From contig NZ_JTJR01000019.1 of NCBI RefSeq assembly GCF_001678475.1, positions 54,879-118,878 of the forward strand: a stretch of 64,000 nucleotides of DNA, read 5' to 3'. This DNA comes from Gallibacterium genomosp. 3 (GTDB taxonomy: Bacteria; Pseudomonadota; Gammaproteobacteria; Enterobacterales; Pasteurellaceae). A program made the position numbers and the translations under genes. The number at the start of each line of letters is the position of its first letter. Position 1 is the stretch's first letter. This document shows positions 54,013-62,412 of the stretch, piece by piece. The notes below the pieces were generated by a model, which saw nothing but the letters and a program-made list of their open reading frames with translations, was not told the origin of the DNA and did not search any database.

Positions 54013-55199
54013 TGGTACAACAACCAGAAATCTATTTAGTCGGTGGTGCGGTTCGCGACCGTTTACTTGGTTTACCAGTGAAAGATAAAGATTGGTTGAT
54101 TGTCCACGCAACACCTGACTTATTACAAACACAAGGTTTTTTACAAGTCGGTAAAGATTTTCCTGTTTTTTTGCACCCTCATAGCAAAGAGGAATACGCA
54201 CTTGCACGTACAGAACGAAAAACAGGTAAAGGTTATACTGGCTTCTATTGTGATTTCTCCCCAGAAATTACACTGGAACAAGATCTGATTCGACGTGATC
54301 TCACTATCAACGCAATAGCTGAAGATCTACAAGGTAATCTGTATGACCCTTATCACGGTATTCAGGATTTACACCAAAAAAAATTACGTCATATTTCCCC
54401 AGCCTTTAGTGAAGATCCATTAAGAGTTTTACGTGTAGCACGCTTTGCTGCACGTTTTTATGATTTAGGTTTTACGATTGCAGCAGAAACCTTAGCTTTA
54501 ATGAAAACTATGGTGGCTAGTGGTGAATTACAGACCTTAACGCCTGAACGAGTTTGGCTAGAAACAGAAAAAGCCCTGAATTGTGTACATCCAGAAATCT
54601 ATTTCTATGTTTTACAACAGATCGGGGCACTGAGGCTTTTATTTGCCGAGTTACAACCTCTTTTTCAAGTTCAAAATCTGCCACTAGAACAAGCACTTGC
54701 TCGTTTAAATACACTCACAGCTTCCGCAGACATTCCTATTTCAGAACAACTTACCGCACGTTTTGCCTTATTCACAGTAATGTTATCGTTGCCTATCACA
54801 GACTCGTTTTCTGAACAAAACCTTACTGCATATCAACAGCAGATTAAACAATTATGTCAGCGTTATCGCATACCCACAACCTACCAAGAAAGTGCTGTCT
54901 TAGCGTTACAATTTGTAATGCCGTTTGCACAAACTTACACACTTTCTGCTGCACAAATTATCGACTTATTCGATCAACTTGATTGTTGGAGAAAATCACA
55001 ACGATTAGCGCATTTATGTCTGATTTATCGTGCGGTATTGCCTGATTTTAGTTTAGAACAGCAACAACAGTGGCAACAATGGTATCAAAACGCCAAAGCG
55101 GTTGATGTTCAGCAAATTATTGCTGCTGGCTTTCGTCAGCAACAAATTAAACAACAACTTTATCAACGCCGAGTATTAGCAATCTCTACTGCAAATTAA
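54012..55199 (+). CDS. cca: CCA tRNA nucleotidyltransferase, HD motif not visible
   Basis: Adds or repairs the CCA end of tRNAs. 395 residues. YLVGGAVRDRLLG with KDKDW metal site near 21-23, RRDLTINAIA, EDPLRVLRVARFAARF. E. coli Cca has a C-terminal HD phosphohydrolase domain (about residues 220-320, CHDLGKG). Here the aligned region reads SEQLTARFALFTVMLSLPITDSF and lacks both the HD pair and the KWHPEIDTGIHT stretch, so phosphodiesterase and phosphatase activities are probably lost. The ATG at 54012 is favoured over the TTG at 54006. Confidence 0.94.
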   Translation: MVQQPEIYLVGGAVRDRLLGLPVKDKDWLIVHATPDLLQTQGFLQVGKDFPVFLHPHSKEEYALARTERKTGKGYTGFYCDFSPEITLEQDLIRRDLTINAIAEDLQGNLYDPYHGIQDLHQKKLRHISPAFSEDPLRVLRVARFAARFYDLGFTIAAETLALMKTMVASGELQTLTPERVWLETEKALNCVHPEIYFYVLQQIGALRLLFAELQPLFQVQNLPLEQALARLNTLTASADIPISEQLTARFALFTVMLSLPITDSFSEQNLTAYQQQIKQLCQRYRIPTTYQESAVLALQFVMPFAQTYTLSAAQIIDLFDQLDCWRKSQRLAHLCLIYRAVLPDFSLEQQQQWQQWYQNAKAVDVQQIIAAGFRQQQIKQQLYQRRVLAISTAN

Positions 55200-55212
55200 A
55201 GGATAAAATATA

Positions 55213-55971
55213 ATGATCAATCATCTTGAACTTGAACAAGTGCTTAATCAGTTACTAGATAGCGACAAAATTAATGATTATGCGCCTAACGGTTTACAAG
55301 TTGAAGGTAAACCACAGATTCAAAAAATTGTTACTGGAGTAACTGCATCTCAAGCATTACTAGATTATGCAGTGAGCGTAAACGCTGATGCGATTATTGT
55401 GCATCATGGTTATTTCTGGAAGAGTGAAAATCCTTGTATTCGTGGTATGAAAGGAAAACGCATTCAAACATTATTAAAAAATGAGATTAATCTATACGCC
55501 TATCATCTTCCATTAGATATGCACCCAACCTTAGGTAATAATGCTCAACTTGCTAAATTACTAGGGATTACTGAACTCTTTCCTTTAGAAGATACACCTA
55601 ATTCCATTCCAATGTGGGGAAATCTGCCACAAGCTATATCAGGGGCTGAATTTGCACAACGGATTAATCAAGTATTACATCGTACCTGCTTACATTGTGC
55701 GAATGATGTTAACCAACCAATTCGTAAAATTGGCCTTTGTACAGGCGGTGGACAAGGCTACATTGATCTTGCTGCTAGCAAAGGTTGTGATGCGTTTATT
55801 TCTGGTGAAATTTCAGAACAAACCGTACATTCCGCACGAGAACAAAATATTCAATTTTTTGCCGCCGGCCATCACGCGACTGAACGCTATGGCATTAAGG
55901 CATTATCTACTTGGTTAGCAGAGAATTACCCATTAGATGTAGAATTTAAAGATATTGATAATCCAGCGTAA
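55213..55971 (+). CDS. ybgI: Nif3-like dinuclear metal-centre protein (YbgI family)
   Basis: 252 residues. Metal ligands are visible in IIVHHGYFWKSE near 63 and GHHATERYG near 220. Nif3/YbgI proteins form toroidal hexamers and are annotated as GTP cyclohydrolase I-like, but the true function is uncertain. AAGGA seven bases upstream. Follows cca by 13 bases. Confidence 0.92.
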   Translation: MINHLELEQVLNQLLDSDKINDYAPNGLQVEGKPQIQKIVTGVTASQALLDYAVSVNADAIIVHHGYFWKSENPCIRGMKGKRIQTLLKNEINLYAYHLPLDMHPTLGNNAQLAKLLGITELFPLEDTPNSIPMWGNLPQAISGAEFAQRINQVLHRTCLHCANDVNQPIRKIGLCTGGGQGYIDLAASKGCDAFISGEISEQTVHSAREQNIQFFAAGHHATERYGIKALSTWLAENYPLDVEFKDIDNPA

Positions 55972-56027
55972 TTAAGCTTAGCTAATTAACTTATTAATAA
56001 AATTAATTTTACATATTTTTCACATAA

Positions 56028-56066
56028 ATATAACCTCCTAATAAATCACTTATTAGGAGGTTATAT
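56028..56066 (+). promoter_or_regulatory. Perfect 17-bp inverted repeat that buries the ribosome-binding site of the M20 hydrolase gene
   Basis: ATATAACCTCCTAATAA at 56028-56044 and its exact complement at 56050-56066, with loop ATCAC. The right arm contains the AGGAGG box (56055-56060) and the first two bases of the start codon. Any transcript including both arms would hide the start site. It could also be a DNA operator. Confidence 0.85.
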
Positions 56067-57234
56067 GTCTAAATCTTTAATTTTTGATGAAATCTCAACT
56101 TGGCAAGCTGAAGCAACACAGTTACGCCATCGCTTACACCAATTTCCAGAAATTGGTTTTAATGAAATCAATACACAGAAATTAATCATTGAACAACTAA
56201 CCTCATATGATGTTGATGAGATCAATACTCAATTTGCTAAAACTGGGGTTGTCGCCGTTATCCAAGGTAATCAAAGTGGGCCAGCTATTGGTTTACGTGC
56301 TGATATTGATGCCTTACCTATCACTGAACAAAATCACTTTGAACATAAATCTAACAACGGCAATAAAATGCACGCTTGTGGGCATGATGGACATACCACT
56401 ATGTTACTTATGGCAGCAAAATATCTTTGTTTGCATAGAAATTTCCCAGGAAAAGCGATTCTCTTTTTTCAACCTGCTGAAGAAGGATTAGGCGGGGCCC
56501 AAACAATGATCTCTGATGGCGTTCTATTACATTATCCGATAGAAGCTGTCTATGCATTACATAACATGCCCCATTTAGATGTTGGTGAATTTGGCTTTCG
56601 TACAGGCAGTATTATGGCAAGTTCCGATCGTTTTTATATTCGAATTCAAGGAAAAGGTGGACATGCTGCTATCCCGCATTTAACCCAAGATCCCATGTTG
56701 GTAGCCAGTACAATTTATCAAGCAATCCAAGGTTTTACTGCAAGATCATTTGATCCTCTACAACCTGTGGTCATTTCTGTGACCCAAATGCAATGCGGTG
56801 AGGCATCAAATGTTATTGCTGACGAAGCCAATATTGTCGGTACATTCAGGACACATAGCGATAGTATTCGTAATCAAGTCATCAATGGTTTAGAAAGAAT
56901 TGTGAAAAATGTTGCCCAAGCATTTGATATGCAAGCAGAGTTTAAACTAGGTACCATTAGTCATCCACCAACAGTAAACCATAATACTGAAGTTGATATT
57001 GCAATTAATGCGGCAAAACGCGTTTCTTCTAAAGTTATCACTGATGTTGCCCCTTTAATGGGGAGTGAAGATTTTGCCTTCTTTCTGAAGGCTGTCAAAG
57101 GCTGTTACGGTTTCTTAGGTAATGGTAAACACAGCGCTTCATTACATAATCCACACTATGATTTTAATGATGAAATTATTCCTTATGGTGCAGCTTATTT
57201 CGTCGAAGTTATTCACTCTTATCGCAAGGAGTAA
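56065..57234 (+). CDS. M20 family amidohydrolase
   Basis: 389 residues of the M20D group (hippurate, IAA-amino acid and aminobenzoyl-glutamate hydrolases). Metal site residues are in HACGHDGHT near 104-111, PAEEGLGGA, ALHNMPHL and MGSEDFAFF. A lid domain (KGGHAAIPHLTQDP) lies between. The next gene encodes an AbgT-family transporter, so the substrate is probably an amino-acid conjugate taken up by it. It is a single subunit, whereas E. coli has AbgA and AbgB. Excellent ribosome-binding site sequence, but sequestered. Confidence 0.9.
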   Translation: MSKSLIFDEISTWQAEATQLRHRLHQFPEIGFNEINTQKLIIEQLTSYDVDEINTQFAKTGVVAVIQGNQSGPAIGLRADIDALPITEQNHFEHKSNNGNKMHACGHDGHTTMLLMAAKYLCLHRNFPGKAILFFQPAEEGLGGAQTMISDGVLLHYPIEAVYALHNMPHLDVGEFGFRTGSIMASSDRFYIRIQGKGGHAAIPHLTQDPMLVASTIYQAIQGFTARSFDPLQPVVISVTQMQCGEASNVIADEANIVGTFRTHSDSIRNQVINGLERIVKNVAQAFDMQAEFKLGTISHPPTVNHNTEVDIAINAAKRVSSKVITDVAPLMGSEDFAFFLKAVKGCYGFLGNGKHSASLHNPHYDFNDEIIPYGAAYFVEVIHSYRKE

Positions 57235-57237
57235 ATT

Positions 57238-58725
57238 ATGGCTACCACATCAAAAACATTTGCCGATAGAATTGAGCATTTAGGAAATAAAATTCCTCAT
57301 CCATTTTTTCTGTTTATTTATTTATGTATTGCAATTGCAATAATTTCATTATTTCTAAGCAATAGTAGTGTTATTCACCCTGCTACACAAAAGGTTGTTG
57401 CAGTTAAAAATATTATTAGCACAGAAGGATTACTTTATATTTTAAATTCTACTGTGCAGAATTTTATTTCATTTAAACCTTTAGGTTTGGTGTTATGTAT
57501 GATGATAGCGATTGGTTTTATGCAAGAAGTTGGATTAGCCAGTGCTGCTATTAAAGCATTATTATTAAATACACCAAAAAAACTCGTGACTGCCAGTATA
57601 TTTCTAGTTGGAATTATTGGAAATCTTGCCTCTGATGCTGCATTTATTTTAGTTCCACCTCTCGCTGGAATTATCTTTCTTGCCACTAAAAGAAATCCTG
57701 TTGTTGGCGTAGCTGCTGGATTTGTTGCTGTTGCAGCCGGATTTACAGCAAATATTTTTATTGCAGGCACCGATGTTTTATTATCTGGAATTACCAATGA
57801 AGTTATAAAATCTGTTTCTGATAAACAAATTACACCAGTGGCAAACTGGTATTTTATGTTGGTTTCTGTTCCATTTTTAGTCATTACATGTACATTCATT
57901 ACTGAAAAAATTATTGAACCTAGATTTGCTCATCAACTTGATGATATTCAAAAAACACATACTCAAGATATTCATGATGTGACGGGACAAGAATATAAAG
58001 CGCTAAAAATAACCGGAATATTTGCATTAGCTTTTATATTATTACTTATACTATTTATTTATCCTGATAGTTCTCCATTACGTAATAAATCGGGTGGTTT
58101 AGTTCCCTCACCGCTATTAAATGGAATTATCCCAATACTAATTACTTTCTTCTTAAGCTGTTCACTATTATTTGGATTTATTGCGAAAAAATTGAATAGT
58201 GCTGAAGATATTCCAGAGTTTATGGCTAAATCTTTGCGAGGTGCCGGTAGTTATATTGTATTAGTATTTGTTATTGCCCAATTTATTGCTTGGTTTAATT
58301 GGACAAACTTATCTACTTATCTTGCCATAACATTGGCGAACTTCTTTATGCATTTAAATTTTCCACCTATTGTGATGCTTGCAGGATTAACCCTCTCTGC
58401 AGCGGCTATCAATCTCATTGTATTTAGTGGTTCAGCACAATGGGCAATGATGGCTCCTGTCTTTGTACCTGTATTTGTCTTACTGGGCATAGAACCTGAA
58501 GCTATTCAGATGGCCTATCGTATTGGTGATTCAACGACTAATGTTATCTCGCTAACTAACTCTTATATGCCAATGATATTAGCTATTATTGCTCAATACT
58601 CAAATAAAGTCCGTTTTGGTACATTTTTGGCTATGATGCTTCCTTATGCGATCATACTGCTCTTTAGTTGGATGGCTCTATTTTTAATTTACTATGCGCT
58701 TGGTTTACCAATAGGCCCAATGTAA
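57238..58725 (+). CDS. abgT: AbgT family transporter
   Basis: 495 residues with about a dozen hydrophobic segments. Strong matches to E. coli AbgT: IPHPFFLFIYL, NLASDAAFILVPPLAG, GFTANIFIAGTDVLLSGIT, NWYFM, EKIIEPR and the C-terminal GLPIGP. The family imports p-aminobenzoyl-glutamate, and some members export sulfonamides. Two bases after the hydrolase stop, so one operon. Its last 34 bases overlap the end of the convergent LysR gene. Confidence 0.92.
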   Translation: MATTSKTFADRIEHLGNKIPHPFFLFIYLCIAIAIISLFLSNSSVIHPATQKVVAVKNIISTEGLLYILNSTVQNFISFKPLGLVLCMMIAIGFMQEVGLASAAIKALLLNTPKKLVTASIFLVGIIGNLASDAAFILVPPLAGIIFLATKRNPVVGVAAGFVAVAAGFTANIFIAGTDVLLSGITNEVIKSVSDKQITPVANWYFMLVSVPFLVITCTFITEKIIEPRFAHQLDDIQKTHTQDIHDVTGQEYKALKITGIFALAFILLLILFIYPDSSPLRNKSGGLVPSPLLNGIIPILITFFLSCSLLFGFIAKKLNSAEDIPEFMAKSLRGAGSYIVLVFVIAQFIAWFNWTNLSTYLAITLANFFMHLNFPPIVMLAGLTLSAAAINLIVFSGSAQWAMMAPVFVPVFVLLGIEPEAIQMAYRIGDSTTNVISLTNSYMPMILAIIAQYSNKVRFGTFLAMMLPYAIILLFSWMALFLIYYALGLPIGPM

Positions 58726-59612
58726 TCATTTATTGTTGCATCCCATTTTGGCAATAAAGCTAAACTAGATTCATGAAAAGCGGCTATCATCGGATGATGA
58801 TGCCCTTTTCTTTTTATTATGCCAATGGTTCTTAATACTTTTGGCGAGTTTAATGGAATAAATTTAACTTTCTCATGTTGTTTTAAAAAAGCAAATGTAG
58901 ATGAAAGAATTGAACAGCCTAAATTATTTTGTACCATACCAATTATCGTTTCAGCACGATTAATATTAAACTGAGGTGAATAATCCAATTTTAATTGTTG
59001 ATAAGCTTCATCCACCAAATATCTAATCGAATTCTCCGGCGCTACACTAATATTTACTAGTGGATAAACTTCTTCCCAACTTACCTCTTTTTTCATTGCT
59101 AATGGATGTTCTTCATTACAAATAAAACATAAGTGATCATTAAATAATGGTAATCCTTCTAGATCAGTCCAATTTGGATCAATAATTGTCACGCCTATAT
59201 CTGCTATACCTGAGCGTACTTCCATTTCAATTTGTTTATACTTCGTCTCTAAAAGAATAAAATTTGTATTCAAATACTTTTTCTGTATTTGAAAAATTGC
59301 CATAGGAATGAATGAAGCAGCTAACGAATATAAACTGGAAATAGTAAAATTTGACTGATCTATTTCTAATTTAAAACGTTCTAAACGCCCTACAATTTCT
59401 TTTGCTTCCAGGTAAAAACATTTCCCTTTTTCTGTAGGAACCAATTTATTATCTTGGCGAATAAAAAGTGGGCATCCTAATTGATCACTTAACCTTTTCA
59501 TCGACTGACTTAAAGCAGATTGAGTAATAAAACATTTTTCTGCTGCCGATTGCATATTTTTTTCTTCCACCAGTAAAGTGAAAGCTTTTAATTGTCGGTA
59601 ACTAATTTCCAT
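58692..59612 (-). CDS. LysR family transcriptional regulator
   Basis: 306 residues. N-terminal winged helix-turn-helix (SYRQLKAFTLLVEEKNMQSAAEKCFITQSALSQSMKRL, about 4-45) and a substrate-binding domain. The ATG at 59612 has AGGAG upstream. Longer upstream starts lack conservation. By position it is the likely regulator of the hydrolase-transporter pair, but it is convergent with it rather than divergent as is usual for LysR genes. Ligand unknown. Confidence 0.9.
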   Translation of the reverse strand: MEISYRQLKAFTLLVEEKNMQSAAEKCFITQSALSQSMKRLSDQLGCPLFIRQDNKLVPTEKGKCFYLEAKEIVGRLERFKLEIDQSNFTISSLYSLAASFIPMAIFQIQKKYLNTNFILLETKYKQIEMEVRSGIADIGVTIIDPNWTDLEGLPLFNDHLCFICNEEHPLAMKKEVSWEEVYPLVNISVAPENSIRYLVDEAYQQLKLDYSPQFNINRAETIIGMVQNNLGCSILSSTFAFLKQHEKVKFIPLNSPKVLRTIGIIKRKGHHHPMIAAFHESSLALLPKWDATINDYIGPIGKPSA

Positions 59613-59691
59613 TTTATTACTCCTATATCTAATAAGTAGTAAATAAAATAATAGCAATGTTAATTAAAATATATAACCCTATCAGCTAATA

Positions 59692-59725
59692 AGATAAAAA
59701 AATACCTCGCCATTGTGAGGTATTT
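59692..59725 (-). terminator. edd terminator
   Basis: A 9-bp stem AAATACCTC / GAGGTATTT with an 8-nt loop, followed by a T-run on the minus strand, about 43 bases after the edd stop. Confidence 0.9.
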
Positions 59726-59767
59726 ATCTTAAACCACTATGTGAGGAAACTTTTCGTTACTTATCCC

Positions 59768-61570
59768 TTAATCTTCCTGATAAAGAATCGTAGCTCCTTG
59801 TTCTGCAGAAGAGACATTTTTCCTAAACAGAGAAAATAACTCTCTTCCTGACAACTGATAATCTGCTGATAAATCAATTTTAACTGCACTACGCTGTTGT
59901 AAATCAGTTAAACAACGTAAGATACCTGCTTCTGCATCAATTTCAATCATATCGCCAGATTGTAGATACGCTAATGGGCCACCTTTATAGGATTCAGGTG
60001 ATACATGAATAATCGACGGCACTTTACCAGAAGCACCTGAAAGTCTGCCATCAGTCACTAACGCGACTTGTAAACCTTGCTCCATTAAGTTACCTAAAAT
60101 TGGCATCAGTTGATGTAACTCTGGCATACCACGAGCCGCAGGGCCGCTATTACGTACCACGATCACAGCATTTTGTTGTAATTGCCCTTGTTTATAGGCT
60201 TTAACTACATCTTCCTGATCTTCAAACACAATCGCAGGCGCAGTAATTTTACGGTGTTCCGGTGCAACCGCACTAATCTTAATCACACCACGTCCTAAAT
60301 TACCATCTACAACTTTTAAGCCACCTTGTGCACTAAATTCACAACCGGCTGGTGCAATAACATTTGGATCTGCCGTTTCGTTCACTTGTTGATAAACAAT
60401 CTTGCCATCAACTAAGGTTGGTTGTGTGAAATAGTCTTGCATCGTGCCATAAATTGGCGTTGCTTCTAAATGCAATAACCCACGTTCTGCTAGACGTTTT
60501 AACAATAATGGCACTCCGCCTGCTTGATGAAAATCATTCACATCCACTGGTCCGTTTGGATAGACTTTCGCCAATAGTGGTACCACATTAGAAAGCTCAG
60601 CAAAATCATCCCAATTAATAATAAAACCAGCAGCACGTGCAACTGCGACCATATGCATTGTATGATTAGTGCTGCCGCCTGAAGCCAATAAGGCAACCAG
60701 ACCATTTACTAAACTCTTTTCATCAACCACTTTCGCTAATGGACGGAAATCACTGCCATTATGGCTAATTTTAATCATCTGTTTACTAACTAACTCAGTT
60801 AATAACGGACGTAATGGGCTATTTACTGGCACAAAAGCTGAACCAGGCAACATTAAGCCCATAGCTTCAAACACTAATTGGTTGGTATTAGCTGTACCAT
60901 AGAATGTACAAGTTCCATTACTATGATAAGCTGCATTTTCCATCTCTTGTAATGCCTCTTTACCCAGTTTACCCGCCGCATATTGCTGACGAATTGCCAC
61001 TTTCTCTTTATTCGAAATCCCCGTTGACATCGGGCCTGATGGCACAAACGCAGTAGGTAAATGTCCGAACGCTAATGCGCCCATTAATTGACCGGGTGCA
61101 ATTTTATCGCAAATCCCTAATAACAATGTGGCATCAAAGGTATTATGGCTAAGTCCTATTGCTGTTGCTTGAGCAATTAAATCACGTGAGAACAGAGAAA
61201 GATCCATCCCTTCTTGCCCTTGCGTAATCCCATCGCACATTGCAGGAACGCCGGTAGCAACTTGAGCAGAATGTCCCAATTCGCTAAGCACTTGTTTTAT
61301 TTGCGCCGGATAGTCCAGATAAGGTGCGTGTGCACTCAACATATCATTATAGGCAGACACAATTCCCACATTAATAGTCGTAAAGTCGAGGATTGTCTTT
61401 TTCTGTGCCGGATAACAGGTCGCCACAGTATGTGCTAAATTTCCACAACTTAAATGAGCACGGCTTTTACCACGCGCTAATTGTTGTTCAATCCATTGTA
61501 AATATTGCTGACGTGTTGCCTTACTACGTTGGGTAATCCGTTGTGTAATTTCAGAGATAATTGGATTCAT
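59768..61570 (-). CDS. edd: Phosphogluconate dehydratase
   Basis: First Entner-Doudoroff enzyme: 6-phosphogluconate to KDPG. 600 residues. IlvD/Edd family with Fe-S cluster Cys residues in [18 protein letters not shown] and [20 protein letters not shown], and [13 protein letters not shown]. The ATG at 61570 has AAGG eight bases upstream and gives the E. coli-like MNPIIS start. An ATG at 61588 has no ribosome-binding site. Follows gntK. The aldolase gene eda is not in this window. Confidence 0.96.
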   Translation of the reverse strand: MNPIISEITQRITQRSKATRQQYLQWIEQQLARGKSRAHLSCGNLAHTVATCYPAQKKTILDFTTINVGIVSAYNDMLSAHAPYLDYPAQIKQVLSELGHSAQVATGVPAMCDGITQGQEGMDLSLFSRDLIAQATAIGLSHNTFDATLLLGICDKIAPGQLMGALAFGHLPTAFVPSGPMSTGISNKEKVAIRQQYAAGKLGKEALQEMENAAYHSNGTCTFYGTANTNQLVFEAMGLMLPGSAFVPVNSPLRPLLTELVSKQMIKISHNGSDFRPLAKVVDEKSLVNGLVALLASGGSTNHTMHMVAVARAAGFIINWDDFAELSNVVPLLAKVYPNGPVDVNDFHQAGGVPLLLKRLAERGLLHLEATPIYGTMQDYFTQPTLVDGKIVYQQVNETADPNVIAPAGCEFSAQGGLKVVDGNLGRGVIKISAVAPEHRKITAPAIVFEDQEDVVKAYKQGQLQQNAVIVVRNSGPAARGMPELHQLMPILGNLMEQGLQVALVTDGRLSGASGKVPSIIHVSPESYKGGPLAYLQSGDMIEIDAEAGILRCLTDLQQRSAVKIDLSADYQLSGRELFSLFRKNVSSAEQGATILYQED

Positions 61571-61580
61571 TATTTGCGCC

Positions 61581-62102
61581 TTATTCATTTAAAAATGGTT
61601 TAATTGCGGCAACACAACGAGCAACCACCGTTGCAAAAGGGGCATTAATATCAATATGAATCACATCTTTTTCATCAGCTTGAGGTTCTTCTAATGTCGC
61701 AAATTGACTTTTTAACATATCCACTTTCATATAGTGGCCTTGACGTTTTTGCATCCGAGATAACACCAGATCAAAATCCCCTTTAAGGTAAATAAACTTC
61801 ACATCCTTATTCCCTTCACGGATTTGGTCACGATATTTTTTCTTTAATGCTGAACAGATGATAATCCCTTTTTCTGATTTTTGTTCTAAGCTAAACGCCG
61901 CATCACGAATACGTTCTAACCATGGTTCACGATCCTCGTCATTTAACGGATGCCCATCACGCATTTTAATAATGTTGGCACGAGGGTGAAGATCATCCCC
62001 ATCAATTAATTTCATGCCTAATTGTTTAACAATTTCTGTACCTACACTAGTTTTACCTGTACTTGATACCCCCATAAGAATAAAACTTTTACCGATTGAC
62101 AT
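61581..62102 (-). CDS. gntK: Gluconokinase
   Basis: Phosphorylates gluconate to 6-phosphogluconate, the substrate of Edd. 173 residues, GntK family. P-loop GVSSTGKTS near 10-18, DGDDLHP, and CSALKKKYRD. The ATG at 62102 has GAGGTG upstream. The longer frame would run through the promoter and operator. Operon gntK-edd. Confidence 0.95.
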   Translation of the reverse strand: MSIGKSFILMGVSSTGKTSVGTEIVKQLGMKLIDGDDLHPRANIIKMRDGHPLNDEDREPWLERIRDAAFSLEQKSEKGIIICSALKKKYRDQIREGNKDVKFIYLKGDFDLVLSRMQKRQGHYMKVDMLKSQFATLEEPQADEKDVIHIDINAPFATVVARCVAAIKPFLNE

Positions 62103-62146
62103 AACACACCTCATCATTAATTGGATAATTTCTAAAAACTGGCAAC

Positions 62147-62174
62147 ATCTTATCACGTTATCGGTAACATTCAA
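62147..62174 (-). promoter_or_regulatory. Candidate gntK-edd promoter overlapping a GntR operator
   Basis: On the minus strand TTGAAT and TAAGAT are separated by 16 bases, with the -10 about 45 bases before the gntK start. The GntR operator at 62157-62170 lies in the spacer and touches the -35, which suits repression. Confidence 0.6.
62157..62170. promoter_or_regulatory. GntR operator 1
   Basis: GTTATCGGTAACAT, whose complement ATGTTACCGATAAC is the E. coli GntR box. It is next to gntK. Confidence 0.85.
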
Positions 62175-62198
62175 CATCTGCTTAATTTTCTATAAAAT

Positions 62199-62220
62199 TT
62201 TTGTGACCTTTGTCAATAAA
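62199..62220. promoter_or_regulatory. Candidate CRP site between gntK and gntT
   Basis: TGTGA, six bases, TCAAT within AT-rich flanks. One perfect half-site and a three-of-five second half. Gluconate genes of enteric bacteria are CRP-activated. A second, weaker candidate with TCACTTT lies near 62284-62300. Confidence 0.5.
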
Positions 62221-62338
62221 TAGGATAAATGACCAAAACATAATAAAAATGTATAAAAAATAATCTAAATTTAATAAATAATATGATCCAGATCTCACTT
62301 TTACAAAATTTAGAGGTTAGCCTCTTTTATTTTTCTTA

Positions 62339-62352
62339 GTTATCGGTAACAT
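62339..62352. promoter_or_regulatory. GntR operator 2
   Basis: The same 14 bases as operator 1 (GTTATCGGTAACAT), 182 bases away in the same orientation, 61 bases before the gntT start. Between the two operators the 310-base gntK-gntT intergenic region also contains a small hairpin AGAGG/CCTCT with a T-run at about 62312-62335. Confidence 0.85.
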
Positions 62353-62412
62353 TTACACATTAAAAAATACTCATCTTATTTGTACGCAAAAATTCATTCG
62401 GAGGAATTTACT

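Noticed and set aside
57435..57899. 154-residue antisense open frame within the AbgT gene
   Set aside because: The sense frame has clear AbgT motifs; the antisense product resembles nothing and lacks start signals.
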